A DNA stretch of 64,000 nt, from assembly GCF_000730625.1 (NCBI RefSeq), contig NZ_BBIT01000002.1, positions 248,001-312,000 on the forward strand. Reading direction: 5' to 3'. This stretch comes from Pseudomonas oryzihabitans NBRC 102199. Lineage in GTDB: Bacteria > Pseudomonadota > Gammaproteobacteria > Pseudomonadales > Pseudomonadaceae. This document shows, in pieces, positions 27,178 to 36,695 of this stretch; position 1 is the stretch's first letter, and each line of letters begins with the position of its first letter. The translations under genes and the position numbers were made by a program. Under the pieces are notes generated by a model. That model was given only the letters and a program-made list of their open reading frames with translations. It did no database searches and was not told the DNA's origin.

Positions 27178-29142
27178 ATGAATGCCGAGCCAAACCCTTC
27201 CGTGTCCGCCGGTCTGTCCGGTCGAATCGCCATCATCGCACCCTCGCGCACCCTTACCCTGACCATGCAAGCGTTGCTCGCCCGGCGCGGGTTAGCGCTG
27301 CCCGTGGTGGAAGCGGTACAGGGCGACGCCCTGCGTACCGCCCAGCACCTGCTGGACCAGGGCGCCGTGGTCCTGATCAGCCGTGGCAAAACGGCCCACC
27401 GCCTGCGGGAGCACTTTCGCGTGCCGGTGGTGGAGCTCAGGCACACCTTCTTCGATTGCATCAATGCCTATCGGCAGGCGTTGCGCATCTCACCTCGGGT
27501 CGCCTTTCTTGCCACCTCGGACGGCTACGCGCGGATTCTCGTCAGATCCCACCCCTTCATGCCCGATGCGCACATCTGCGTGATAGATCCGCTCGCCAGC
27601 AGTCACGAGATCGAAGCCCGCCTGGACGAACTGCAGGCCCAGGGCATCGAGGTCACCATCGGCGGGCTGTCCTTCGCCGATGCCGTCACCGCCCGCGGTC
27701 TGCATTTCGTGATGTCCGATACCGATGGCGACGCTGCCGCCGAGGCCCTCGACGAAGCCCTGCATCTGCTCCGGATTGAGGATGAACGCCGCGGACAGCG
27801 CCAGGAACTGCAGCGTCGCTACGAGCTGATCCAGGCGATCCTCGATTGCGTGTCCGAAGGCATTTTCAGCGTCGACGGCGCGGGCCGGGTGACCCGTCTG
27901 AACCAGGTCGCGCAGTCCTACATGGGGGATCTCGCCTGTGGCGATCTCATCCTCGACCTGCCCATCGGGCGCTATTTCGAGCCGGCGTTGCAGCAGGGAA
28001 AGGCGGTTCGCGGAGCCTTGCTGGACATCGGCCGCCACTCCCTGACGCTGAGCATCGCTCCCGTCGAGCTGGATGACCAGGTCATCGGCGCGGTCGCCAC
28101 CCTGCAGAAGCAGACGGACATCAGGACCTTGGAGCGCAAGATGCGGCGAGCGATCGCCAGCCAGCACCTGGCGCGGCGCACCTTCGCCGATATCGTCGGC
28201 AGCAGTCCCGCCCTGCAGCGGGCGAAGCGGCTGGCCCAGGCCTACGCCAGCGCTGACAGCACCCTGATCATCGAAGGCGAGACCGGTACCGGCAAGGAAC
28301 TTTTCGCCCAGAGCATCCACAATGCCTCGGCGCGCTGCCATGGCCCCTTCGTGGCCATCAATTGCGCTGCCTTCGCCCCCGGGGTGCTGGAAAGCGAGCT
28401 GTTCGGCTACGTCCGGGGCGCCTTCACCGGGGCGTCCAGCGAGGGCCGTATCGGCGTCTTCGAGCTGGCCCATACCGGTACGCTGTTCCTCGACGAGATC
28501 AGCGAAACCTCCGCGGATATCCAGCTCAAACTGCTGCGTACCCTGCAGGAGCGGCAAGTCGTCCGCATCGGCGACGACAAGGTCACGCCGGTGGACATCC
28601 GCATCATCACGGCCAGCAACAAACCCCTGCTTGAGCAGGTCGCCAGGGGGTTGTTCCGGGAAGATTTCTACTACCGGCTCTGCGTCCTGCGCCTGACGCT
28701 GCCACCGTTGCGCGAGCGCCGTGACGACCTGCCCGAATTGCTGGACCGGCTCCTGGCCGAGCCCTCCGCAGTGACCCGGGCGCTCACCCAGACCTTGCTG
28801 ACTCGACTCGCCGACTACCCGTGGCCAGGCAACGTGCGCCAGCTCGCCAATCTGGTCGAGCGCCTGGGCGTCATGCTCTCCTGCGACCTACCCGCCGACG
28901 AGTTGCTCGACGAGCTGCTCGGCGACCTGCCCCATCCCGAGGTGTCCCCGCCGGCAGCACGGGCGGCCGCGTTACCCGACGAGCGCGCGATCCTGCATGC
29001 GGCCCTCAGCGCCGTGGGGGGTAATCGCAAGCAGGCCGCGGCCCGGCTCGGCATCAGCACGGCGACCCTCTGGCGGCGGATGCGGCGCTATCTGGATGAG
29101 GATCCCGCCTGCTTCAATGGCAGTCGCTATGGCGAACGCTGA
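27178..29142 (+). CDS. PrpR-type sigma-54-dependent activator
   Basis: A 654-residue activator. A PrpR_N sensor domain (about residues 15-195, GRIAIIAPSRTLTLTM to LHFVMSDTDGDAA) is followed by a PAS-like domain (about 215-315), the AAA+ domain with Walker A GETGTGKE near 367, the sigma-54 contact loop GAFTGA near 414 and LFLDEI, and a Fis-type helix-turn-helix ending NRKQAAARLGISTATLWRRMRRYL. I use the ATG at 27178 after AAGAAGAAC. PrpR proteins sense small organic acids. The divergent operon with its sigma-54 promoter is the evident target. Confidence 0.93.
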   Translation: MNAEPNPSVSAGLSGRIAIIAPSRTLTLTMQALLARRGLALPVVEAVQGDALRTAQHLLDQGAVVLISRGKTAHRLREHFRVPVVELRHTFFDCINAYRQALRISPRVAFLATSDGYARILVRSHPFMPDAHICVIDPLASSHEIEARLDELQAQGIEVTIGGLSFADAVTARGLHFVMSDTDGDAAAEALDEALHLLRIEDERRGQRQELQRRYELIQAILDCVSEGIFSVDGAGRVTRLNQVAQSYMGDLACGDLILDLPIGRYFEPALQQGKAVRGALLDIGRHSLTLSIAPVELDDQVIGAVATLQKQTDIRTLERKMRRAIASQHLARRTFADIVGSSPALQRAKRLAQAYASADSTLIIEGETGTGKELFAQSIHNASARCHGPFVAINCAAFAPGVLESELFGYVRGAFTGASSEGRIGVFELAHTGTLFLDEISETSADIQLKLLRTLQERQVVRIGDDKVTPVDIRIITASNKPLLEQVARGLFREDFYYRLCVLRLTLPPLRERRDDLPELLDRLLAEPSAVTRALTQTLLTRLADYPWPGNVRQLANLVERLGVMLSCDLPADELLDELLGDLPHPEVSPPAARAAALPDERAILHAALSAVGGNRKQAAARLGISTATLWRRMRRYLDEDPACFNGSRYGER

Positions 29143-29183
29143 GGGGATACCGACGCTGTGCGCGCTAGGTATCCGAGCCTGCA

Positions 29184-29207
29184 GAGGATGGTCGCATCAC
29201 CATCCTC
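29184..29207. terminator. Hairpin between convergent genes
   Basis: GAGGATGGT (29184-29192) and ACCATCCTC (29199-29207) form a perfect 9-bp stem with a six-base loop. A second, weaker stem CCGTTC/GAACGG lies at 29219-29237. They sit between the convergent activator and MFS genes and are candidate terminators, though no T-run follows. Confidence 0.45.
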
Positions 29208-29369
29208 GGCAGCTGACACCGTTCACGTAGCGAACGGGGATGGCGATGGCTGCCGCCATCAAGAGATGCGGGTATTGCGTATCCTGACGTCCTTCTGGCA
29301 CATGTCTCCCATATTCTTGCCACTTCGATTCAGCGTTCACAGGGGCAAGCTATACCTGCGAATGGCACT

Positions 29370-30593
29370 TCATTCCTTTTTGGCATTGAGATGGCTTTCC
29401 ACTGCACGGAACGTCAGCAACAGCAGACCGGCGATGCCGAGCGTGAGGGGGGCGCCTAGGGCGCTGGCGAGCAAGCCGGCGAGCAGGCCACCCACCGCCT
29501 CGAAGCCGAAGCGCATGGCGATGTACAGGGCGATCACGCGGCCACGCAGCGCTGCCGGGGCATCGCCCTGCAACAGCATGTTGGTGCTGACGTTATTGGC
29601 GGTGATCCCGAAGCCCAGCAGGGCCAGCAACAGTAGCGCGAAGGTAAGCGGCATCTGGAACGCCAGCAGGCACAGGGCCAGGGCGCAGCACAACTCGGCG
29701 ATGAAGATCACGCGCCTCAGGCGGTGCAAGGCGCCGGCGAGGGCGAGCATGATCGTGGCGACGAAGGCACCCGCACCGGCGGCTCCCCATAGCCAACCCA
29801 GCATCCGGGCGTCGCCGAGGTAGAGCGTCTTGGCCAGTACCGGCAGCAAGACGCTGTAGTTGGAGGCCAGCAGGTTGACGGCGACCACCCCCAGCATCAG
29901 GCGCCGGACCGAGAAGGTATTCCAGACGTAGCCCAGGCCTTCACGAAACATCTGACTGGTCGAACCGCTGGCTTTGGCGGTCGCGCTGCCCTGAACCTTC
30001 GTCAGGCCCAGCAGCAAGGTGGCAAAGGCGATCGCCGTGATCAGGAAGCACAGCGCTTCGCTACTGGCGGCGATCAGGGCGCCGGCCAACGGCGGGCCGA
30101 TGAAGCGCGCGGCGTTGATCAGCATGGCATTGAGGGCGAGGGCGTTGGGCAAATCGCTGGCGTCGGCCACGAAGCTACCGATGAGTGCCTGTCTGAGCGG
30201 TGTTTCCAGGGCATTCAGCAAGCCCAGGAATAGAGCCATGGCGATCAGGACCGGTGCGTCGATCCAGCCTTGCCAGCTCAAGAGCGCGAGCAACAGCGAT
30301 TGGATGGCCAGCAGCGACTGCGCCGCGATCAGGCAACGGCGTTTGTCGTGGCGGTCGATCCAGGCGCCGGCGATCGGACCTACCAGCAGTTGCGGAGCGA
30401 GCGTCAGAAAGGTGATGACGCCCAGCAGGGTGGCGGAAGCGGTGACGTGATAGGCCATCCACGACAGCGCAACCTGTTGCACCCATTTGCCCAGGGTCGA
30501 CACGCCCTGGCAGGCAAAATAGATCTGGAAGTCACGATGGGCGAGCGCCCGTACAGCGGTGGGCCAACGGGAGGGCTGAGCAGGTTTCGCCAA
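29370..30593 (-). CDS. MFS transporter, EntS/DHA3-like
   Basis: A 407-residue protein with about twelve membrane helices. The N-terminal FQIYFACQGVSTLGKWVQQVALSWMAYHVTASATLLGVITFLTLAPQLLVGPIAGAWIDRHDKRR pattern, including the DRxxKRR loop after TM2, is typical of the MFS_3 group that includes the enterobactin exporter EntS and macrolide exporters. Export of a small molecule is likely; the substrate is unknown. It is a single gene with no regulator beside it. Confidence 0.8.
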   Translation of the reverse strand: MAKPAQPSRWPTAVRALAHRDFQIYFACQGVSTLGKWVQQVALSWMAYHVTASATLLGVITFLTLAPQLLVGPIAGAWIDRHDKRRCLIAAQSLLAIQSLLLALLSWQGWIDAPVLIAMALFLGLLNALETPLRQALIGSFVADASDLPNALALNAMLINAARFIGPPLAGALIAASSEALCFLITAIAFATLLLGLTKVQGSATAKASGSTSQMFREGLGYVWNTFSVRRLMLGVVAVNLLASNYSVLLPVLAKTLYLGDARMLGWLWGAAGAGAFVATIMLALAGALHRLRRVIFIAELCCALALCLLAFQMPLTFALLLLALLGFGITANNVSTNMLLQGDAPAALRGRVIALYIAMRFGFEAVGGLLAGLLASALGAPLTLGIAGLLLLTFRAVESHLNAKKE

Positions 30594-30975
30594 GAAGGCT
30601 GTCTCCAGATTGACTCGGCAGGCAGCGGCCGGTCCGGCAGGTCAAGTGCGGCACCGCGACAACCAGCACGGCGATGCTTGGGACAAGAGCGGCTACCCCT
30701 GGCGCTCATGCCATACAGGGCGGGCAGTGCGCAGAACCCGTCATCAGGCCGGCCGTTTCAAGTTGCGGGGTAACAACCAGCTATGAGCTGGCTTTTTAGA
30801 ATGTCATTTCGTTTTGTTGTTTGCAATGGCCAGCCCGCCAGCCCGAGCAGCCGGGCTGGCAGAAGTTGGCGGGACGAAGGTCTCCTCGTCCGGCCCTAGC
30901 GGCCGGCACGGCGCCGTTGTCGAGCATGGGGTGAACAACCAAGCCGGCCGGAAGTAGGACCGACGGCCTTCAGTC
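30594..30975. other. Intergenic region with two hairpins
   Basis: About 380 bp between the MFS start and the EthD-like stop. CCAGCT-ATG-AGCTGG at 30777-30791 is followed on the plus strand by CTTTTT, the form of an intrinsic terminator. GCCAGCCCG (30837-30845) and CGGGCTGGC (30852-30860) make a second 9-bp stem. The promoter of the MFS gene should lie nearest 30594. No gene is supported. Confidence 0.5.
30777..30797 (+). terminator. Intrinsic-type terminator
   Basis: A perfect 6-bp stem with a three-base loop is followed by CTTTTT on the plus strand. No plus-strand gene ends here, so it may stop antisense transcription. The stem may also serve the EthD-like gene on the minus strand, where its T content is poor. 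Confidence 0.5.
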
Positions 30976-31884
30976 CTAGCGTGGGGTCGATGCCGAGGAG
31001 GGCGCATCGTTTTCCGGTAACGCGCCGTGACGAAGCAGATGCACGACTTCGTCCTGCGTCTGGTTGACCGCCCCGAGGCGTTCGATCAGTTCGGCCGCGC
31101 GACTGCCGCGCAGGCCGGCGGTGGTGAGCTGGCCGGCATGGACGTAGGTGTAAACCCCGGACACGGCGAATGCCTTAAGGCAGGCGATGTGCCGCGCCTG
31201 TTCGGGCAGGCTGCTGCGAAAGGCTTCGCTGGCGAAGAAACGTCGGCGTTCCAGTGGCGAGGCGAAGACGATCTCCACCATCGACAGCGCCGCGCGGATG
31301 GCATCGGCCCGGTGCGCCACGTCGGGCGACGGAGGATGCTGACCGTCGTTGACGAAGGGCACGCACGGGTGGACGCGCACTTTCAGGACGGCCGCCTGGG
31401 TGGCCAGCCAGGGGCCCAGGTGGCTCAGCAGATAAGTGTTCAGGTCCTCGAGGATGTCGCGGGGATGCAGATGGAGCTGCAGGCGATCCAGCTGGTCGGG
31501 ACCGTTGTGCTGCTCGTCCGCCAGCGTGTTCTTGAAGGCATGCGAGCCATAGGGCAGATCATAGGCAAGCGTCTCGGCGAACATGTTCTGCTCGTCGCTG
31601 AACAGCACGGGGCCGGCGGCCTGGAAGGTACGCTGATGCGCCTCGTCAGCGAAGCCGATCTCGACCATTCCATCCAGTTCGTAGTCGGGAATCTCGCGGA
31701 TGCCCTCGGCCAGCGGCCACAGATGGGCGTCCTGCTCTCGGTCGAAGTGGTATTGCACGTAGTGACCGAGCCCCGGCAGACGGGCGCACAGGGGACCGTG
31801 GACATCACGCCAGTATTGCGCGAACAGGTCATTGGGCACGCGTTCGCGACGCTTGACCGTGGTGTAGCTGTTGAGAGTGATCAT
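30976..31884 (-). CDS. EthD-domain protein
   Basis: A 302-residue soluble protein. The N-terminal 110 residues (ITLNSYTTVKRRERVPNDLFAQYWRDVHGPLCARLPGLGHYVQYHF) are a dimeric alpha/beta-barrel domain of the EthD type, with the conserved W-x-D-x-H-G-P pattern; the C-terminal part repeats features of that fold (VRVHPCVPFVNDG and later). EthD-like proteins are found in degradation pathways for ethers, aromatics and other secondary compounds and in polyketide cyclases. The ATG at 31884 follows AGGA. It lies downstream of the SDR gene on the same strand, 168 bp away. Confidence 0.75.
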   Translation of the reverse strand: MITLNSYTTVKRRERVPNDLFAQYWRDVHGPLCARLPGLGHYVQYHFDREQDAHLWPLAEGIREIPDYELDGMVEIGFADEAHQRTFQAAGPVLFSDEQNMFAETLAYDLPYGSHAFKNTLADEQHNGPDQLDRLQLHLHPRDILEDLNTYLLSHLGPWLATQAAVLKVRVHPCVPFVNDGQHPPSPDVAHRADAIRAALSMVEIVFASPLERRRFFASEAFRSSLPEQARHIACLKAFAVSGVYTYVHAGQLTTAGLRGSRAAELIERLGAVNQTQDEVVHLLRHGALPENDAPSSASTPR

Positions 31885-32052
31885 GGGGGCGCATTCCTGA
31901 AGGCGAGACTTGGAAAGTGGACCCCTGATGTTGGCGATAAGCTCCGGACGTTCGCGAGCGAGATCCCGGGCCATGGTGCGTACCTACCCGCCCGGACCCG
32001 GACGCGCTCGATCCGTGGAGCGCGTCCTGAACATCCAGGCGCGAGACGCTTG

Positions 32053-32778
32053 TCAGACCTGCGCCATGCCACCGTCGACCGGCAACTCGGCGCCGGTGAT
32101 GAAGCTGCTCTGGTCGCTGGCGAGAAAGAGCGCGGCCGAAGCCACTTCCTCGACGCGTGCCATCCGGCCGAGCGGGATCAGCCTGTTCAGCTGCTCCCGT
32201 ACCTCCGCCGAGGTCGCCGCCATCATGGCGGTGTCCGTGGGGCCCGGCGCGACGACGTTGACGCGGATGTTGCGGGGCGCCAGTTCATTGGCCCAGGTCC
32301 GCGCGAAGGAGCGTACCGCCGCCTTGCTCGCCCCATAGACGCCATAGCCTGGGGTGCCGATCGCGGCGGCGATGGAGCCGATCAATACGATGGTGCCGCC
32401 AGCGGGCATGATCGCCGTCGCCGCCTGGGTGGCGAAGAGCAGGGCGCGTACGTTGAGCGCGAAGGTTCGGTCGAAGTGCTCTGCGGTAAGGGTCTCGAGC
32501 GGTGCGAACTCCGAGAGGCCGGCGTTCACCACCAGCACATCCACCCGCCCGGCTTCGCGCCGCACGCTGTCGAAGAAGGCGGCAAGGGCCGTCACATCGG
32601 ACGCATCGAGGCTGCGCTCGAGCAACCTGCCCGCGCCGCGTTCGACGTCGCGGGCCTGGGTGCGTCGACTGCTGGCGTACACCGTTGCGCCCTCGGTCGC
32701 GAAGCGTTCCGCGATGGCCCCACCGATCCCGCCATGACCACCGATCACGACGGCGACTTTTGCTGAAAGTATGCTCAT
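32053..32778 (-). CDS. Short-chain dehydrogenase/reductase
   Basis: A 241-residue classical SDR. The cofactor-binding GGHGGIGGAIAERF pattern is at residues 13-26, LVVNAGLSEFAP marks the NAG motif, and the catalytic set is Ser in LIGSIAAAIGTPGYGVYGASK with Tyr and Lys of YGASK. Arg residues after the second strand (SSRRTQAR) favour NADP(H). The final HITGAELPVDGG-type segment (SFITGAELPVDGGMAQ) is standard. It is divergent from an HxlR regulator gene, 103 bp away, which likely controls it. Confidence 0.9.
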   Translation of the reverse strand: MSILSAKVAVVIGGHGGIGGAIAERFATEGATVYASSRRTQARDVERGAGRLLERSLDASDVTALAAFFDSVRREAGRVDVLVVNAGLSEFAPLETLTAEHFDRTFALNVRALLFATQAATAIMPAGGTIVLIGSIAAAIGTPGYGVYGASKAAVRSFARTWANELAPRNIRVNVVAPGPTDTAMMAATSAEVREQLNRLIPLGRMARVEEVASAALFLASDQSSFITGAELPVDGGMAQV

Positions 32779-32881
32779 GGATCCTTACCCGGTTGCTGTG
32801 GCTGTCCAGGAGCACGGTATCATTCGTATATCTGATCGCAAGAACGCACCTGAGGGTGCCTAGATATCCAGGCGGATACCC

Positions 32882-33274
32882 ATGTCCAGCAACGAGCTCG
32901 AACTCCCGCTCGACGTCAGCGCGACGCGTCCCATCCTCGAACACATCGGCAACAAGTGGGCCGTGCTGATCCTGAGCGTCCTGTGCACGCAGCCGGCGCG
33001 CTTCAACGATCTCAAGCGCCGCCTCCACGGCATCACCCACAAATCCCTTTCCGAGGCCTTGAAGCGGCTCGAGCGCAACGGCCTGATCAGTCGCAAGGTA
33101 CTGCCGACGCAGCCGATCGGCGTCGAATACACCATCACCCCGCTTGGCAGCTCGCTGCGCGAACCCTTCGCCGCGCTTTATCAATGGTCTCTGGCGAATG
33201 GTGCCGCCATGGAAGAGGCGCAACGGGTCTACGACGAGTCGCGAAAGGGGGAAGGGCAGGAGGAGGACCTCTAG
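32882..33274 (+). CDS. HxlR family transcriptional regulator
   Basis: A 130-residue single-domain regulator with the HxlR winged helix: HIGNKWAVLILSVLCTQPARFNDLKRRLHGITHKSLSEALKRLERNGLISRKVLPTQPIGVEYTITPLGSSL. HxlR proteins bind as dimers and often respond to aldehydes, quinones or redox stress. No conserved N-terminal redox cysteine is present here; the only early Cys is in LCTQP. It is divergent from the SDR gene and probably controls it. Confidence 0.9.
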   Translation: MSSNELELPLDVSATRPILEHIGNKWAVLILSVLCTQPARFNDLKRRLHGITHKSLSEALKRLERNGLISRKVLPTQPIGVEYTITPLGSSLREPFAALYQWSLANGAAMEEAQRVYDESRKGEGQEEDL

Positions 33275-33455
33275 CGCCCGTCATCTGGGTTCGCCGCTCT
33301 TGCCAGCGTAGCGGACGGGCGTGGTGCTTCAGGGACTGCCAGTGAATCCCCGGCAAGAGGCTTGGTGAGTCATGAGCGCGGGCGGGACGGCCTCTCTTCG
33401 CCTGGGAGGCGCCTCGCCGCCCTCTGGAACGGCCACCACGCGGCGTGCGTCAGCG

Positions 33456-34184
33456 CTAGCGACTCAACTCATAGGCGCACATGTTCACCGTGGCCGCCAG
33501 ATTCAGGGACTCGATGGCGCCCGAGCCGCCGATGGTGAAGGGCTGAGCGTTCAGCGCCGCCAGCTGCTCGCGCGGAACGCCGCGGGCTTCGTTGCCGAAC
33601 AGGTAGCAGTCGAAGGCTGCGAAATCAGCGGACTGCACCGGCGTGCCCTGCATGTCCAGGCAGGCGAGGCGGGGGAAGCGCTGCTGCAGGCCGGCGAGTT
33701 CGACGTCGAGTTCCAGCGGGGTGTGGAAGATGGCGCCCATGCTGGCGCGGACCACCTTGGGGTTATAAGGATCGACGCTGCCCGGGCTGAGCAGGCAGCG
33801 GAAGCGCCCGAACCAGGCCAGGGTACGCAGAATGGTGCCCAGGTTGCCGGGATCCTGGATCTCGTGCAGATAGACGGCGCGCTCGCCCTCGACCGCTGCT
33901 GCCACGGGCTCCCGGGGCATGGGCACCACCGCGAGGATGCCCTGCGGGGTCTTGGTGTCGGCGAGCTGCGCCATCTGGCGGTCGCTGATCAGGTGCGTCC
34001 GGAACGGACTCTGCCAGTGTTCGTAGGCGCCCGTCACATAGAGTTCGGCGCGCTGCAGCGGGGGATGCTGCAGCGCGGCCTTTTGCAGTTCCAGCGCCAG
34101 GTGCTCGCCCTCCACCAGGAAGTGGCCGAATTCGGCGCGGTACTTCTTCTGGTGGAGCTTCTTGATGTCGTCGAGCTTCATCAA
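33456..34184 (-). CDS. SpoU/TrmH-family RNA 2'-O-methyltransferase
   Basis: A 242-residue SPOUT methyltransferase. The N-terminal substrate-binding part has HQKKYRAEFGHFLVEGEHLALELQ; motif 1 is EIQDPGNLGTILRTLAWFG, motif 2 is LFGNEARGVPREQL, and motif 3 is GAIESLNLAATVNMCAYEL, which forms the AdoMet knot. It should methylate a ribose in rRNA or tRNA; the site cannot be told. Its start overlaps the end of the FAD oxidoreductase gene by 4 bp. Confidence 0.9.
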   Translation of the reverse strand: MMKLDDIKKLHQKKYRAEFGHFLVEGEHLALELQKAALQHPPLQRAELYVTGAYEHWQSPFRTHLISDRQMAQLADTKTPQGILAVVPMPREPVAAAVEGERAVYLHEIQDPGNLGTILRTLAWFGRFRCLLSPGSVDPYNPKVVRASMGAIFHTPLELDVELAGLQQRFPRLACLDMQGTPVQSADFAAFDCYLFGNEARGVPREQLAALNAQPFTIGGSGAIESLNLAATVNMCAYELSR

Positions 34185-35830
34185 CCCGCAGCCCGAACCA
34201 GCGGCGCGTCCTGCGCGTCGCCTTCCGCGAGCATCGCCTTGGCCAGGGCCTCGGCGACCTTGATGCCGTCCACGCCTGCGGAGAGGATGCCGCCGGCGTA
34301 GCCGGCGCCTTCCCCGGCCGGATACAGGCCGCGCAGATTCAAACTCTGCAGGCTGTCGTTGTCGCGGGTGATGCGCACTGGCGAAGAGGTGCGGGTCTCG
34401 ATGCCGGTCAGGATGGCGTCATGGCGGTCGAAGCCGCGGATCTGCTTGCCGAAGGCGGGCAGGGCTTCACGGATGGCCTCGATGGCATAGGCGGGCAGCG
34501 ACGGCGCCAGATCGCCCAGGCGCACGCCGGGCTTGTAGGAGGGCTCGACTTCACCGAATTCGGTGGAGGGCACGCCGCGAATGAAGTCGCCGACCAGTTG
34601 GCCGGGCGCGGAATAGTCGCTGCCGCCCAGTTCGTAGGCGCGCGATTCCAGGCGCTCCTGCAACTCGACGCCGGCCAGCGGATCGCCGGGGAAATCCTGC
34701 TCGGGATTGATGCCCACCACGATGCCGGAGTTGGCATTGCGCTCGTTGCGCGAGTACTGGCTCATGCCGTTGGTGACCACGCGGCCCGGCTCTGAGGTGG
34801 CGGCCACCACGGTGCCGCCCGGGCACATGCAGAAGCTGTAGACGGCGCGGCCGTTCTTGGCGTGATGGACCAGCTTGTAGTCGGCGGCGCCGAGTTCCGG
34901 GTGGCCGGCGTACTTGCCCAGGCGGGCCTGGTCGATCATGCCCTGGGGGTGTTCGATGCGGAAGCCGACGGCGAACGGCTTGGCTTCGATGTACACGCCC
35001 TGGCGGTGCAGCATGCGGAAGGTGTCGCGCGAGCTGTGGCCCAGGGCGAGCACCACATGGCGGCTGTGCAGGGTTTCGCCGCTGGCGAGCACCACGCCTT
35101 CGAGCTGGCCGTCGTTGATCACCAGGTCGGTCACCTTGCTCTCGAAGCGGACTTCACCACCGAGGGCGATGATCTCTTCGCGCATGGCGGCGACCACGCC
35201 GGTCAGGCGGAAGGTGCCGATGTGCGGCTTGCTGACGTATAGGATCTCTTCCGGCGCGCCGGCGCGGACGAATTCGTGCATCACCTTGCGGGCGTAGAAC
35301 TTCGGATCCTTGATCTGGCTGTAGAGCTTGCCGTCGGAAAACAGCCCCGCACCGCCTTCACCGAATTGCACGTTGGATTCGGGGCTCAGCAGCTTCTTGC
35401 GCCACAGCGCCCAGGTGTCCTTGGTGCGGCTGCGCACGTCCTTGCCGCGCTCGAGCACGATGGGCTTGAAGCCCATCTGGGCCAGCAGCAGGGCGGCGAA
35501 CAGGCCGCAGGGACCGAACCCCACCACCAGCGGGCGCTCGGTCAGGTTGGCCGGCGCCTGGCCGACCGGGTAGTAGCCGGTGTCCGGCGCCGGACGCACG
35601 TGCAGGTCATTGGCGAAGCGCGCCAGCACCGCCGCCTCGTCGCGCACTTCCAGGTCGATGATGTAGATGAACAGGATGACGCTGTTCTTCTTGCGCGCAT
35701 CGTAGCTGCGCTTGAACACGGTGAAATCGAGGAGGTCGGCGTCGCTCAGCTTCAGGCGTTCCAGGATGGCCTGGCGCAGCTCGGCGGGGGTGTGGTCAAG
35801 CGGCAGAGACAGTTCGTTGATGCGAATCAT
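34181..35830 (-). CDS. NAD(P)/FAD-dependent oxidoreductase (uncharacterised FAD-dependent dehydrogenase)
   Basis: A 549-residue flavoprotein. A basic N-terminal domain of about 90 residues (MIRINELSLPLDHTPAEL to IIDLEV) precedes the FAD-binding GFGPCGLFAALLLAQMGFKPIVLERG. Further motifs are VQFGEGGAGLFSDGKLY and the final GLYPAGEGAGYAGGILSAGVDGIKVAEAL. It belongs to the conserved group annotated as uncharacterised FAD-dependent dehydrogenases; the reaction is not known. A CMCPGG pair of cysteines is present near residue 335. It is co-transcribed with the RNA methyltransferase gene, which is suggestive but not evidence of RNA modification. Confidence 0.85.
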   Translation of the reverse strand: MIRINELSLPLDHTPAELRQAILERLKLSDADLLDFTVFKRSYDARKKNSVILFIYIIDLEVRDEAAVLARFANDLHVRPAPDTGYYPVGQAPANLTERPLVVGFGPCGLFAALLLAQMGFKPIVLERGKDVRSRTKDTWALWRKKLLSPESNVQFGEGGAGLFSDGKLYSQIKDPKFYARKVMHEFVRAGAPEEILYVSKPHIGTFRLTGVVAAMREEIIALGGEVRFESKVTDLVINDGQLEGVVLASGETLHSRHVVLALGHSSRDTFRMLHRQGVYIEAKPFAVGFRIEHPQGMIDQARLGKYAGHPELGAADYKLVHHAKNGRAVYSFCMCPGGTVVAATSEPGRVVTNGMSQYSRNERNANSGIVVGINPEQDFPGDPLAGVELQERLESRAYELGGSDYSAPGQLVGDFIRGVPSTEFGEVEPSYKPGVRLGDLAPSLPAYAIEAIREALPAFGKQIRGFDRHDAILTGIETRTSSPVRITRDNDSLQSLNLRGLYPAGEGAGYAGGILSAGVDGIKVAEALAKAMLAEGDAQDAPLVRAAG

Positions 35831-35996
35831 GACAATAATCCTGGCCGGTGACTCCGGCAAAGGAAGGGACGAGGGGGGTAGGGCGGCGATTGTACCCGGC
35901 GGCTCCAGCGCTGTCAGGCCGGGACGATGGGCGCTCCACTAGGCGGCCTGGCGGTCGCTCGGGCGATCCCCGATTCGTCCCCGGGCGTTATCGGCT

Positions 35997-36002
35997 TATA
36001 AT
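35997..36002 (+). promoter_or_regulatory. Possible -10 element for rlmE
   Basis: A consensus TATAAT lies 72 bp upstream of the rlmE ATG in a GC-rich context. The hexamer 17 bases upstream (TTCGTC) is a poor -35 match, so the promoter call is tentative. Confidence 0.45.
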
Positions 36003-36074
36003 CGCCGCCACTTTGCGGCCGGCCCGACCTGGCGCGCGTCCGCTCCTCACCCGCTTTCCCGTGGTAGCTCCAAC

Positions 36075-36695
36075 ATGAAAAGATCCAAAAGCAGCCGTCG
36101 CTGGCTGGATGAACACGTCAACGATCCCTACGTCAAACGCGCTCAGAAAGACGGCCTGCGCTCGCGCTCCAGCTACAAGCTGATCGAGCTCAACGAGAAG
36201 GACAAGCTGATCCGTCCCGGCATGCTGGTCATGGACCTGGGCTCGGCGCCCGGTGGCTGGTCGCAGGTGGCCGGCGGCATCGTTGGCGACAAGGGCCGCG
36301 TGGTGGCCACCGACATCCTGCCGATGGGAGCCCTCGACAACGTCGACTTCGTCCAGGGCGACTTCACCGACGATGCCGTCTTCCAGAAGATCCTCGGCGT
36401 GCTCGATGGCCGCCAGCCCGATCTGATCGTCTCCGACATCGCGCCCAACATCAGCGGGGTCGCGGCCGCCGACCAGGCCGCCGCCATGTACCTGGTGGAA
36501 CTGACCCTCGACATGGTGCGCCAGGTGCTCAAGCCCGGTGGCAACTACGTGGTCAAGGTGTTCCAGGGCGAAGGCTCCGATGTCTTCCTGAAAGACGTAC
36601 GCACCTCCTTCGAGAAGGTGTTGATCCGCAAGCCCGAAGCCTCGCGTCCCCGCTCGCGCGAGGTCTATCTGGTGGGCAAGGGTTTCAAGGGCTAG
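36075..36695 (+). CDS. rlmE: RlmE, 23S rRNA (uridine-2'-O) methyltransferase
   Basis: A 206-residue FtsJ-family methyltransferase of the right length. AdoMet motif I is [12 protein letters not shown] (residues 53-64). The catalytic K-D-K-E tetrad can be placed at Lys in RSSYKLIEL, Asp in [10 protein letters not shown], Lys in VVKVFQGEG and Glu in RSREVYLV. RlmE methylates U2552 of 23S rRNA late in 50S assembly. Here it lacks the usual yhbY and ftsH neighbours of gammaproteobacteria, so it may be relocated or a second copy. A hairpin CAAGGGC/GCCCTTG spans its stop codon. Confidence 0.85.
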   Translation: MKRSKSSRRWLDEHVNDPYVKRAQKDGLRSRSSYKLIELNEKDKLIRPGMLVMDLGSAPGGWSQVAGGIVGDKGRVVATDILPMGALDNVDFVQGDFTDDAVFQKILGVLDGRQPDLIVSDIAPNISGVAAADQAAAMYLVELTLDMVRQVLKPGGNYVVKVFQGEGSDVFLKDVRTSFEKVLIRKPEASRPRSREVYLVGKGFKG

